A stretch of 64,000 nt of DNA from Dolomedes plantarius (GCA_907164885.2 OU015495.1:98295332-98359331); one strand, 5' to 3'. Numbered from the stretch's first letter, positions 36,188 through 48,252 are shown. The notes: generated from the sequence alone by a model not told the origin. Numbers and translations: made by a program.

Positions 36188-39100
36188 TATATCTCGAACT
36201 CGCCGAATAATCTTCGGTTCAAAGTGACTGGTTAGATTCCCCAAAACTCTGGCTCTCTCTTTTCCTCTCACTTTATACCTCTAACTGCCTGTGATGACAT
36301 TTGCACGAAATTGTACCAGAAATAGAAGTTCTGTTAAAAATCAACATAAATCAACGATAGTTACAGAAAAATTTTAAGATGAAAATGAAACAGAATGTGA
36401 GCTTGCTAACGCAAGAAAATGTGTTAGGTTATTAAAATCTACAAAAAATTAATTCATAACAAACCGTATGCAGTAGTAACAAGCCGGAGAATGCATTGAA
36501 GTTGTATTAAGTGTCAATAAATTTCTCAACAACAAAGATTTCGACATTTCATTGAACTGAAATTTTTAAGTTTACCAAAGGCAAATTACACTGAACTTTA
36601 CATAGTAAATATTTCATTGAAGAGAACAACGGTTACACATGTATTCAACACATATCTACAAAACAGGAATTTTCTTTCTGTTAAAATACCAAATGAATGA
36701 AAGCCATTTGATTAGACTTAGAATACGAAATAGTCTTTGTCTCTTAAGTTCTCTTTTTTCCCCCAAGATGCTTATAAAAGAGAGCCTGATTTCTTCAGGC
36801 GACATCAGCCAGAGAATACAATGATTCATCCATTTCAATCTTTTCTTAGAAAACATATTTAAGCAAAAGTATTCCACAAATCCCCGTGCAAAATCGCGCG
36901 TGTTACGTTTTCGGTTTCAATCGAGCGCAACTGCAGTCCAAAGTATAGCAGGCGTTTTTTTTGCGAAACTCAACCTATCGATACAAACCGTAACATTCGC
37001 AAACCAAATATGTGGGTCAAACGATTCAGCGATTGCTACACATGCAGCATACCGTTCATCGAGGGTGTTGCGATTGGTAACTGAACAAGTGTATGCATAA
37101 TTTCAACATCCTGCGGGGCTTGTGAGTCCGCCAAGGTGAAGAGATCTTCAACCGTGAAAGAGGAAAAATAAACTATTGTTCAAAAAGAGCAAAATAGCAT
37201 TTGACGATTCATTCCGGATGTGCAAAATAGTGAATGTGAAACTTGAGCAAAAACACATAATGTATTTAATGCAGGCTTGATAGTACAAATCGGCAATTTC
37301 TGTTAAAAAGGCGTGTGATACTGAGTTTTCATCAAAACATTTCCCAGGATAATAGTGTAATAAGTTATATTTTAGACCGTAAAGTTTCATTTGAGCATTA
37401 TAATAACTTAATTTTTTCCCCTTTCCAATGACTTATAAAAAAGTTTATTTTAGTACATAATAAATGGTACATAAATGAAAGTACAGAACTAAAGCCTTTT
37501 TTCCATCAGAAAACCTCTCAAAGACCCCTATCCTTTTATTCATCGGAATAAAAAATGAAACCTGAAAAGCATTGAATGACAGGCCACAAAATGAGGTAGT
37601 AATCAATAACTCATTATATTTTTGCTACAGTTAAAATTCCAAATGAGGTGTTTGTTAAGCGTATATTGAATAGATTAATGATTTGTGATATGAATAAATT
37701 CATCATGATGGACCACTAAAGTAAATGAAAATGACTAATGGCCAATAAAAATGAAAAACTTGTGAAAGGTAAGTATTAACAAGTATGAGGAATATTAAGC
37801 TGGAATTAATTTTCATTTTCCGAAAATTTCAGGAATTCTGTTATCAATTTTATAAACTCTTTGTCAAAAATAGACTACAACTTTATCAGAATAATTTTAC
37901 ATTTGTCTAATTCCGTCTTTTTTTCTGATGTAATATGCGTAGAATGTTATGATATACACAGACCAGTCATTTTGATTGGTTGAGAAATTCATAAATTTTT
38001 AAGTCAGGATATTCTCTCTTATTATTCAGTGCGTACACACACATTATACATATCTTTAAGAAATTATGTTTTATCGTGTATTTTTTCTGGGTATTTGAAT
38101 ATAACGACAGCCACTTTAAAATAAGAAAAAGGGAACACGTACTAGCAGCATTTAGCCGTTAGTTTTGTCACTTTAGGTTTTTATTTCATGTTAAGAATTG
38201 ACATGTAAAATGCCAAAACTTTCTAAAAACCCTGAGCTATATAAAGAAACGGGCTATGCTAACGGAAAGCACTGTGAAATCGATGAAGTTGAAATTACTG
38301 ACAGTGAAGATCAGCAGTTGAACTGACCTATTTGACAAAGAAAATGAATGAACAGTATAGGTATATGACAGAACAATCTCAATTAACGTTGGGCAAGATA
38401 ATGCTGAAAAATATAGGGGGCAAAACCTCGTTTATTATTGCTTATATTAAGCTGTATATTATCTGTATTAAATTGAAAACCATGTAATTTTTTAAACCAC
38501 ATATTATATTACAAAAAGAAGTCATTTTCCCTGGTTGGTAGAAGTATAAGTATAATAGCATCGCCGGTGATTCTATTTTTATCCATGAGTTATTAGTTAT
38601 GACAGAATGGGCTCAAAATTGTACTTACCATCTGATGCGACATGTATGATATTTCTCGACTGCTTCCTGCCGAATAAAGGAGAAGAAAGCGCGCAAGGTG
38701 TACTAAAACTTCTTTTGCTTCGTTTTTCGGGACACTGACAACCATCCCACAGTTCAATTTTCTGATCGAAACTGACTTTCCTAGACATCTCTTAAAGAGC
38801 AAATCTTAAGAAAAACGTTTGAGTTTGATTCAGAAACCCATGTGTAAATTTTCTGTAACTTGGAAGGAATCAAAACTGCACGCTGAATTTAAAGATATTT
38901 GCATAGAATATATTTTCACGTTATTCCTAGTTAAAATAGCACCTTCAAGAAACATAAATGACTTCAATGGAAGCCCTCTAAACAGTTTAATATCAAAATT
39001 TTGTAATCAATGGGCTAATATTTTAAAAAATTCAGCCAGAAATTCAATTTTAAAGAAATTCAATAGCAAAAAATTCAGTTATAAAAAGAATTAGCGAAGG

Positions 39101-40579
39101 GGAGGGGGAGAGATTAAAGCTAAAATATTAATATTTGTGAAAGAGATTTCCAAAAATGTAGTGGAAGCTCAGTTTATCACAATTGTCAGCAAATATTTAC
39201 AAAATTGCAAAAACGTTTACACCCTAAACTTCGTATCAGACGTACAGAATGAACTGAAATAAATTCTCATATCAATTTAAAATTATTTAATTTGCCTTCT
39301 AAAATTAAGTTAATTAAATTAGCAATTGAGATTAACTCATTCTTGGTTTGTCCCGATTTTTTTACATAAAACAATCCTGTCCTTAATGGAAACAGAGATC
39401 TAATTATATACATATCAACTTAGAAATTCGGGAAAGAAATTTTGGAACAGAATCAAAATAAACGGAAGTAAAAAAAAAATAAATTCACGGAAATCAGATG
39501 AAAAGTTATATTACATAGTTAAAATAAAAACGCTGAACACATACATAAGTTCAGCATAAAAAATTGATAATTTATAGTAAACCAAAAGATCAAATGCATT
39601 ACAAATGTAAAGAAATATTATAAGTTCTTCAAAACCATGATATTACAAGTACTTCAAAACTAGTTCTGAGATATTGCAAAAGCTCCATTCGTCTCAATTA
39701 AAAGCTTTCCTTGATAGGTTTTGAAAACTGTTCCTTAAGATAGAAGATATGAAAAGAAAGATGTTGAGAATAGATCGTTATTAATTTCATTAGAAATATA
39801 TTGAAGTAAAAAATTAGCACAAGCTAAAAATGCTGAGGACATATAGTAGAAAAACTAGATTTGCATTTTACTGAGCCAAATGGTTGCTGAAAACTTGATT
39901 TGCATTTCACAGCATAAAATGGTTGTTTAAGCTCAGTTCAAAAAATATTTGAACAGCATAGTGCAAGCTTTCCTTGAAAATCCGAAACACAGCGTATAAA
40001 TCCAGTGGCACAGACCATTAAAAAATAAGCGATGAAAAACTTAATCCTTCAGAATACACACATCACGACAAAAGAAATATATTTTAAATAACTCTTATCA
40101 AAAACGAATCTTTCAAGTGAAATCAAAAAAGGCCGACCGAAACAAGAGGCCTGCCGTGATCAAATGACTTTCTGTAACGTGAGAATGCAAAATATATTCC
40201 AAGAATAATTGCCAAGTTGGTAGTCATGGTGACTAGTTCAACCAGCATTCATGTGGGTCAAAAGCGTAACGCAAGTCCAAATGGAAAAAGTTTTCGGCTA
40301 AAAAAACTTTTGTCTGTTATTAAAACACTCATTTTTTGCCCCCAAAAAGCTTTTTTTTGGGACGCAGTTAAAGCTGCTATCTACCTGAACACAAGGAGCA
40401 ATTCATAAAGTCCTTGAACGTACGAATGCCATAAAAGACCAAAGTGCATGTTATTAAAGAATAATTTTCGCTAATGTCTGTTCACATAAATATACAGACA
40501 AAGCTCACAAGTGGAATTTCTTTTTTTTTTCTAAGTAAATTAATATTTGGATGGAACGTTTATAAGTTACATATCATTA
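36188..40579. other. A+T-rich DNA, nothing recognised
   Basis: No motif-bearing frame, SINE promoter or paired termini found in about 4.4 kb. Short internal repeats (AAAAACTAGATTTGCATTTTAC and AAAACTTGATTTGCATTTCAC near 39848 and 39892) are the only structure noticed. Confidence 0.4.
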
Positions 40580-41100
40580 AGTCATTTTATTTCTTGCTGT
40601 TTCGAAATCATTGATGGAAAAAAAAGGGCTAGACACAAACTAATAATATTCAAGTTTTTTTCCGTCTGGTTACATAAGAGGGACTATAGTTCCGAGTAAT
40701 TCTCAACCTAAGGATTTTTTTTCTTTTTAAACCATAGTCTATTGAGGATGTAAACATTTTATCCTTTCAAGTAAAGATAAAACTCTTTGACACCCCTAGT
40801 AATTCTAAGCTCATTTTATTCGGAGCTGTTTTGATTGTATTGACGAAAAAAAGAACGAGCCAACATCTGGATAATTTAGCTAAATTTCCTCCCTCCCCCT
40901 ACGACCCACACATTAGCAATGTAGGAACTATAGTTCCCAAAACTGCGCAAAGATTTTTCCTGCACGGTCTTGTTAAGAACGTGAAGTGCCTTTCTCTTGA
41001 GAGATAAGATGTTTTGACACTCCGCAGTCATTCCTCACTCTTCTTGATCGATGAGGAAATGCCGTTATTCGGTTTGAGTGCTGTTGATTGTTTTGATTTG
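40580..41100. repeat. Diverged tandem repeat, period ~230-250 bp
   Basis: Three diverged units carry the block CATTTTATT..GCTGTTTTGATTGTATTGA-AAAAA (near 40583, 40812 and 41065). The first two also share ACTATAGTTCC, with GGAACTATAGTTCC a perfect palindrome at 40924-40937. Old satellite-like array; function unknown. Confidence 0.4.
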
Positions 41101-41127
41101 AAACTTTATGCGAAAGCACAACACTAA

Positions 41128-41386
41128 GCCCGTCTGCACACGGAGCAACTCAAAAGAAACTGATAACTGACTCAAATCACAAACCAGTCCGTGATGAGTC
41201 GCAACCTATGTAATTGAATGGAGCCACGCACACGGCACAACTGATTACAAACCCGTCATACGGGTTTGTAACCAGTTGCTGTGTGCGTGGCTCCATTCAA
41301 TTACATAGGTTGCGACTCATCACGGACTGGTTTGTGATTTGAGTTAGTTATCAGTTTCTTTTGAGTTGCTTCGTGTGCAGACGGCC
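41128..41386. mobile_element. Long foldback MITE, TAA target
   Basis: 259 bp consisting of two ~127-base arms that differ at only a few positions around a tiny centre (CCCGTCATACGGG). Termini GCCCGTCTGCACACGGAGC and GGCCGTCTGCACACGAAGC. Flanks TAA at 41125-41127 and 41387-41389. PIF/Harbinger-type duplication. Non-coding. A transcript would form a very long hairpin. Confidence 0.88.
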
Positions 41387-41389
41387 TAA

Positions 41390-44300
41390 TCCAGCAGGTG
41401 AAGCATTAGTAACAAAAAAATGGAAGATTTGGATTACTGGTAAGCAAATTTGGTCTAGAGGCGTCATAGTGGGCGTTTGCTAGGGTGCCGTAACAAACCA
41501 GTAGCGCTGCCTTTTAGAAGAAATACAAACTAAAATTATTACAGCTCGCACCAGTTGACATCGCAGATTTTCAATCCCCATGTTAAGTTATGTGGATTCT
41601 TCCTCACTGAACTTATCTAATCACATATTAGCAAATGCATATCGTTGAATTCTGTTTCCGGCATGATGATAAGCGAGCTTTTAAAGAAAAACAGTGAAGC
41701 TTTTAAAATTTTAATTGATTCGGTGGTCCATTTTTTACAGGTTACTGAATAACTGATGACTATCGGGAGATTTTTTTCATTATTATTAAATTAATTATAA
41801 AAGGATTTTAAAGGCGTGAATTTGAAGATCTATTTTCAGATGCAGGAAATAGAATTCAAAGATATGCATTTGTTAATCTGTAATTAGAAAGAGAAGAAGG
41901 ATAATGAGGAGAAAATTCCCGTAGTTTAACACGTGGATTGAATAATTGCCATGGTAACTGATGAGTTGTCTTTATACCTTACTATCTATCAGGCCTTCAT
42001 TTTTCATGCTTTTAAAAAGTATTTTATTTCTTCTATGAATAATTTATAAACTTTATAAAAATTTTACAATGATTGATTTTGCTACACTAGAAGGGATTAT
42101 CAGAATAATGGAAACACCGCTTAAGTAAGGCGCCTATGCTGCAAAGTATGCCAATCATGACCCGTTCTGTCTTTACTGGTCGTAATCATAAACTAAACCT
42201 CTGTGACCAGTAACAATGCGTGATTGTTTACTTAGCAAAAGAAATCTAGGTTTGACGAATTACGACAAGCTCTAAGACAGTATTAAATCTCGCCCCATTT
42301 GTCACACTTTCTTTTCTAGGAAGTAATATTTAATATACTCTTGTGAGACTCCCACCCCTCCTGTATACAGCACAAACACTTTCTCTATAATCTTATGAAA
42401 GTTAAATAAATTATTCATTTGTGTAATAATAGACGGGGGAAAAATGTTTTTGGCAGTAGAGTCGAATAATTCATTTGTCTAGGAAACCAACACTTTCTCG
42501 GCAGTTTACCAAATATCGCACGAGTTTTTCCCTCTCATCATTCTCTGCGTGATGTCAGAGTGACGTCAGGGCTCACGTCTCACGTCACGTGTAGGCACTG
42601 CGGTACTTTTCAGACTATTTTTTCCTACTCCGAGTCAAACAAGCCAACATCTGCTTTCGAAGGGGCGCACAATGCTCCTGTGGTGTTTCATCGAGACCAC
42701 CTACGGGCACATGCGTTTCTTGCGGGGCGTTCGGCAAATCATCTGGCCCGAAATTGCATCATACCGCGGCGATATGAGATAGTTAGAGAAAAAATAATAG
42801 ATAATATACTGAACACAAAATGATAACTAAGGTTTTACACAAAAGAAGCGTATTATTTAATTTTCTGAGCAATTTCTCCTTGCTTTATGCTTTTTATGCT
42901 GGGTGTTTTTTTTTCTCTTTTACCCCGGTTCGTTTTACCAAGCGTGTAAATTCTGTAGAAAAAGGAGACACAACTAAATATTTTAAATTATGAGGACCAA
43001 TATTTACAAATTAACAAAAAATCTTAAGTTATACAATATTACAAATGGTTAATATTCTTTAAATACTAATGTGGGTCCTCACCGAAATATGTATGTATCA
43101 TTTATGTGATATTAAATATAAATTTAACCTTAAAACTTGAGTACTGTCCTTCAACAGAAAAGTAAAGACTGACCCCAAAATCGGCTTGCCTGAAAATTAC
43201 TGACCTCCCCCTAGCATGCCATAGTCGCAGGGCGGACTCGAAAGTCTCACCATAGAGCGAATTAATCGGGCCCACGCCCGCAGCACACCACTATCTGCAA
43301 AATCTCCTTGACTGAAAAAATATCCAAGTCCCCCTCTTAATACTAATCTCAACTTTTCCATATATGTTTCTACCTTCTAATCATAATATTTTCTTCTTCA
43401 TCTAAACTCCACCTACAGCTTAAAACTTTTTCCTAGTGGCCATAACATTTTCATTATTAAATTCACAAAATCTCATTGGACCTATATTCTCCTAATTTCT
43501 GCATATTTTCCCCTTTTTTCCTTTCCTTCATTTTTCTTTATATTTTATTTTTCCTACCACCTGGTCAGTCTAAACACTTTCCTTTTACTCTTGCGCAAAT
43601 TCCTTTCAATTCTTATATTCCATATTCTAAAGGGCTTTTTCCGACTGACCCTCGCCTTTACGCAACTCTTTTCACAGAGGCGCCGATACTATTCAACACA
43701 TCCCCCCCTTTACTAGAAATATCCCTCACTCTCTTTCTACTTAGGGGGCCCTTCTTATGGGGCCTTTTAACTCACCGCGGCGGCTATTTTCTAACGTTTT
43801 TCCCTCTTCACCATAAATATTTTTATTCCTGAACACGCTATAAAATATCCTTTTTTCATATTGACACTTACAACCGGCTATCTCTAACCTACCTCTCCGT
43901 GTAAATTTTATGACTAAAACTCCTTTAACTTATTTCTTAACCTTTTCAAAACGTTTCACAATGCATAAAGCAATCCTAAAATGGCTTGCAGCTGCTAAAA
44001 ATCGCCGAGAAACCCTTGTTGGACTCCAAGAGCCAGCATTTAAGCATAGAATTTATTACTCGCAAATTTTAGTGTTCCCATCAGTTCTTTTATTCTTGGT
44101 AAGTTGCATGACTTTGGTTTATCAGTTCATTCTCACAATGACTTTTGTAACTTAACAGAATTTAGAGAAATTTTGCGGATCTCCACCTTATAATAAAACT
44201 CAGTTCGTGTGTCTGCGATTCAGTACAGCAAAAACAGCTTACAACAGAGCCATCTTTGTAAGAAAACGGTACGTATGATTTGAGTGGAAACGAATTGAAC

Positions 44301-44737
44301 GACCAATCCCCTAATAGCAAAGATTTTCAACCCTCATACTGAGCAACGGGAATTTTCCTATGTAAATTTTCGTATTATATCAGATTACCGAAGGCATATT
44401 TCTGAATTGTGTTTTCTGCATTTGAAAACTGAACATTAAACGCGATGAGCGCGTTTTCATCTAATTTTTTTTTCTCCATAAGAGCAATTTTTATTTTGTC
44501 GAAATAGTCATGAGTAATTTTATAACCCATTAAAAATTAACTGTGGAAAATTTTAAAGTTTTAAGAATTAAACCTTCCTCATTTTAACGTCCATCTTCAT
44601 ATTTAAAAAAAACAAAAAAAAAACAGAACCTTAAAATATGTACTTGCTAATCTGTGGCTAGAAAAATATCGTGAGAAAAATTCTTCATGCTTAAAATGTG
44701 AATTGAAGATCTGGTGCCCCGCGCTAACCAATATATA
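41390..44737. other. Mixed unassigned DNA with a pyrimidine-rich tract
   Basis: About 43330-43880 is strongly C/T-rich on the plus strand; frames there (43476-43832) are low complexity. A TGACGTCA palindrome occurs at 42561-42568 and a CACGTG at 42586-42591. A dispersed repeat copy lies at 41565-41665 and another at 44326-44425 (see findings). No gene recognised. Confidence 0.4.
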
Positions 44738-44885
44738 TACAGTCGAACCTCCATATATCGAACTTCCCTATATCGAAATTTTCTATATATCGAACTCTTA
44801 GAAATTCTCCATGTTCATTACATAGAAAAACTGTTTCCATATATCGAAAAAATCTCTACATATCGAATTTTTTTTTCACGACATA

Positions 44886-44924
44886 TTGGGAGATTTTATT
44901 CCACTTTAGAATAAAATCTCCCAA
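44886..44924. repeat. Hairpin within pogo element
   Basis: TTGGGAGATTTTATT (44886-44900) and its exact complement (44910-44924) around a 9-base loop. It lies between the left subterminal repeats and the coding remnant. Confidence 0.85.
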
Positions 44925-44927
44925 TTT

Positions 44928-45083
44928 TTGGCGTTTGAAACAATACTTCGTGGACTTCAATTCTTGGAAAATGTCCCTGATGAAGTTTTTAATGAACTGA
45001 ATAAATGCGAGCATTTCTTTGATGAACTTTCCGCAAAACTGGCTGTTCAGCAAGATATTCGTAGTTTTTTTTTTAAGAATGCA
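44928..45083 (+). pseudogene. pogo-type transposase C-terminus with PIP-box-like motif
   Basis: Reads LRGLQFLENVPDEVFNEL, then ELSAKLAVQQDIRSFFFK. The shape matches the C-terminal tail of pogo/Tigger transposases: a helical segment then Q-x-x-I-x-x-F-F. QQDIRSFF (45048-45071) fits the PCNA-interacting (PIP) box consensus exactly. Pogo transposase is known to carry such a motif, thought to couple transposition to replication. The DNA-binding and DDE domains are deleted, so this copy cannot transpose itself. There is no in-frame ATG: the frame opens with TTG after the hairpin, probably near the deletion junction. Confidence 0.75.
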
Positions 45084-45371
45084 ACTGTGATCACTGTAAC
45101 CACTGTCTGGATTATTGTTTTTTTAAAAGGTATATAGTACTCAATAAATCTTTCACATTAATTCATTTTTTAGTTATTAACTTTCATTTAATGTGATTCG
45201 CATATAAATTGGAAATGGAGTTTCGTATACGAAAATTAGCTTTAATTTTAATGTTTTAGGAGAATTATGATAAAACTAAGATCAATTCTATATATCGAAA
45301 TTTCTATATATCGAATTTTTTTCCGGCATTTTGCTACTTCGATATATGGAGGTTCGAGTGTATATATATAT

Positions 45372-45840
45372 GGGAAGCAAGCAAGCCGCTGACCGCGGGA
45401 AGCAGGAAATCGCCTCGCCGCTACAGGGCGCACCTGCAAACGTGTTGCGAACAGACGGTTGCCTGCACAGGAACAGACCAACACCTCCTAAACGAACTTC
45501 TTTAGGAGGTGTTGAACAGACCTGGCAGTTTGACGGGACTCTCGCCCAGGAGAGGCGGAGTTCGACTCTGGTTTTCGGCGAATTGCTCTCGGGCGGAGAC
45601 GGGAAGTTCGATTTGTGGGCTCTTGGAGGAGACCCACGTGGAATGAAAGACAGCGTGCCCGTGCATAGGCAGGCAGGGTCCAGTGCTTTGACAGCGACGA
45701 CGTGAAGGTGTCTGACGCGGCACAGCCTATCTATCTTCTCTACAATTTTTACCTGTAAATAGACTGCATTCCAACATCGTTTTGAATAAAGAAGTTTATC
45801 ATTTTTAAGTGAAAGTGTGATTTTCCACTCTATCATACCC
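45372..45840 (+). other. G+C-rich island with TATA and AATAAA, possible solo LTR
   Basis: About 350 bases of much higher G+C than the neighbourhood follow a TATATATATAT run. An AATAAA at about 45786 comes near the end, followed by TTTATCATTTTTAAGTG and ending TATCATACCC. TATA, G+C-rich body and polyadenylation signal in this order would fit an LTR, but I cannot find the TG...CA ends or a target duplication. The upstream pogo element would then sit inside its TATA run. Open frames here (45288-45842) lack motifs. It includes the hairpin CACCTCCTAAA...TTTAGGAGGTG. Confidence 0.3.
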
Positions 45841-45845
45841 AATAT

Positions 45846-45870
45846 TATATATATATATATATATATATAT
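45846..45870. repeat. (TA)n microsatellite
   Basis: 25 bases of TA. Confidence 0.95.
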
Positions 45871-46189
45871 TTCTAGCGGCACTAAGACACTTGACAACTT
45901 CATAAAACAAAAAGCACAATATAAAAAAGAACAAAGGAAGGAAGAAAGTCTGTTTCAGGTGAAACTCCCCTATAACGTTCTACAATAGAGGACCCGCGAT
46001 GAGCTCTGCAAAGTAGCAAGAGTGTCCATCTGTGATAAGTCCGTCTCCGCACAGGTGCAGTGAGGGCAACGAACGAACGAAACAGGCTGGTTAGTTCCTA
46101 GGGATAAAAATGCCCCCTACTTCTAGAATTAACGACTTTGAAGTGGGGTGACATATCAGAGATGAACTAGTAAACATGAGGTCAAAAGA

Positions 46190-46356
46190 CAAAATAAAAT
46201 TACGAAGGAAAGAAAATTAAAATTAAAATTAGAAATAAAAAAAATTAAATTAAAAAATTAAAATTTTTAAAAAAGGTGAAGTGCTAGACCCATGATCGAA
46301 CCCGAGACTAACAGGACAGAACGCGCGCGCTCTCTACGACTAAGCTAGCGAGGATA
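46190..46356 (-). repeat. tRNA-like SINE head with AAATT-rich flank
   Basis: On the minus strand an A box TAGCTTAGTCGTAGAGAGC (46330-46348) and B box GGGTTCGATC (46294-46303) are correctly spaced. The 5' seven bases (TCCTCGC) do not pair with the 3' side and the T stem is poor, so it is not a functional tRNA. The lower-coordinate flank is an (AAATT)n-like stretch. Confidence 0.6.
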
Positions 46357-46465
46357 TGAGAGAAAGTTAAAATAGAGGCAAGGCAGTCGGTGCAAAAGTT
46401 AGCGAAATTGGAGGAGGAAATTAGTCACTATTTTGTGTGCCTTTCAAAAGGCAATTATAAAGTAT

Positions 46466-46939
46466 TTAGGATTTCTCCTGGATGGACTCGGATCTTTTCA
46501 TTTTGAGAAGACATTCTTTAAGGTTATTAAAAACTTGGTAAAAGTCCTGTTCTTCGAGTTCCTTTTGGATTTCGGATACAGTATCATTTATTCCCTGAAT
46601 AATTTTTATGAAGTTTAGGTTAACCGGATTTTTATTAGGATTTTTAGGTTCAATGTTTGCTGGATTTGTGGGTTTGTTAGTGCTTTCAGGATTATTTTCA
46701 GTTTCCCTATTTGTAGCTGTTAGATATTTTAGAGCGTCGGCGTACGAAACACCGTCTGTGGTGTGTTTTTTGGTTTTCTTAGCTTTCTCCTTGTCAATAT
46801 TTGTGTGGAAAACTAGGGCATCCCCTATAACTAAGTAAAAACTATAAAGGTGCGCTGTCAGACAGTCCTGGCCAATAGATAATCGGAACAGTGCTAAAGT
46901 ATCACTACGAGGCCAACCAGAATTGTCCACGGTCTCCAA
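46466..46939 (-). pseudogene. LINE (Jockey/I-like) remnant, ORF2 end joined to ORF1-like end
   Basis: A 157-codon frame. Its first part, RSDTLALFRLSIGQDCLTAHL, resembles the C-terminal region of reverse-transcriptase/RNase-H ORF2 proteins of Jockey/I-type LINEs, where an 'FRL-TGHDCLAAHL' pattern precedes a zinc finger. The zinc-finger cysteines are absent. The second part (HTTDGVSYADALKY, then Asn/Pro-rich, then a Glu/Lys-rich helix ending RSESIQEKS) resembles the C-terminus of LINE ORF1 (gag-like) proteins, which commonly carry a 'VSYA-AL' element after the zinc knuckles. The two in one frame suggest a head-to-tail junction or rearrangement. Both assignments rest on short motifs. Confidence 0.4.
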
Positions 46940-48214
46940 GAAAGCTCAAACTTTCGACACTGTTTGGCTAGACAGTTCTTTACGATACCGCACGGAAAGA
47001 GTTCTTTTAATTGGGGGCTTAACTGTTGGCAGTGAAACTGCTCCGTTTACAGTCTGCAGAACACTTGCAGCTTTTTTTTTTTTGTTCTTTTTTTTTTTTG
47101 CCAGTCCATCGGCCAGTTCATTGCCAAGGTCTTAGCCATTTGTAAGTGAGAGCATTCGGTGGTTTCTCACCTACCTTCAACCTTAGATTTGGCAATGAAT
47201 CTGCTATTCAAATAACTTCGAGACGAGGACTAGACACCTCTTTTTCTGCTCTTAATCGAAATGGCTTTGTCGATTTCAGTTGTGTTTATTGTTCCTAAAC
47301 AAATTTACCCGAACTTTGCCACCTTGAACAAATTTCGTTTGAAGTCAGCCGCGGGTATATTTAGGTCTGGTTGTTTTTAACTTTATTTCGTTGTATCATT
47401 TATCTAATTCATCTCAAATTTCGTTGTTGTCGTTTAAAAGAGAAACAAACCTTGTTTGAGGTAAAATTATTTAAGGAAAACGTTGTTAACTCAGTGATGG
47501 GAAGTTCTTAGCCGACGAAAAAGAAAAGACAATGTATCAGTATCCGGAAAGCTGGCATTCAACAAAAAATATTGTAGCCAAAAGCATTATTTGATGACAC
47601 GGTGAAGTTATTTTACAAAATACTGAGGAATAGTTATTCCCCATCAACTTAAAATAACATGAATAATTTGAAATATTTAAAGACTTCTCAATACACCTTC
47701 GTAATGGTGCCATACTGAAATTTAGTTTGAATTCTTCAAATCAATGAGGAGCGGATGATAACCAAACTAGTGATTGGTGGTACAGTTATCAACACTGGTA
47801 AACGTAAAAGAACTTTAGGATAATCAAAAGGACTCTATTTAACAGTTTTTTCAATTAAAATAATTCTGGAAATCATTGAATAAAACTGATTGAGATATAA
47901 ATCTTTAAAGCCTATTAGCTAGGAAAGGGTAGCGACGAAAGTTTCATTCATCAAGTTGTTTTAATATATACTTAAAGTTGCAGTGGATTTAACTACATGT
48001 CTGTTCCATCCCACCCCCATTTTATACAGCATACATAGTGTACAGCCACAGAGATATTACTTTAATATCGTTTCAGAAACACTGTACCTTTATTTCGTTT
48101 AGTTACGTCGTGGCTGCTAAGACAATATATGAGTGTATGAAACTTGCTTTTCTATTATCCTTATTATTTACAGCTTTAAGGCTATATTATGTTCAATATC
48201 GTTTCACGCACACT

Positions 48215-48217
<3 letters not shown>

Positions 48218-48249
<32 letters not shown>
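48218..48249. repeat. (TA)n microsatellite
   Basis: 32 bases of TA. Confidence 0.95.

Positions 48250-48252
<3 letters not shown>

Larger units (their letters stand above)
44740..45360 (+). mobile_element. Deleted pogo/Tigger element
   Basis: 621 bp. The termini CAGTCGAACCTCCATATATCG and CACTCGAACCTCCATATATCG (right, complemented) are flanked by TA within short (TA)n runs on both sides. Subterminal regions repeat TATATCGAA many times, as expected for transposase-binding ends. The interior keeps the 3' end of a pogo-type transposase gene and a 15-bp-stem hairpin (44886-44924). Confidence 0.9.

Noticed and set aside
43476..43832. 118-codon hydrophobic frame as a membrane protein
   Set aside because: Phe/Leu/Pro-rich composition follows from the pyrimidine-rich DNA; no family resemblance.
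45288..45842. 184-codon minus-strand frame in the G+C-rich island
   Set aside because: Low stop density is expected from composition, other frames are equally open, and no motif is present.
46275..46356. tRNA gene on the minus strand
   Set aside because: A and B boxes are good, but the acceptor ends do not pair and the T stem is poor; it is a SINE head or tRNA pseudogene.
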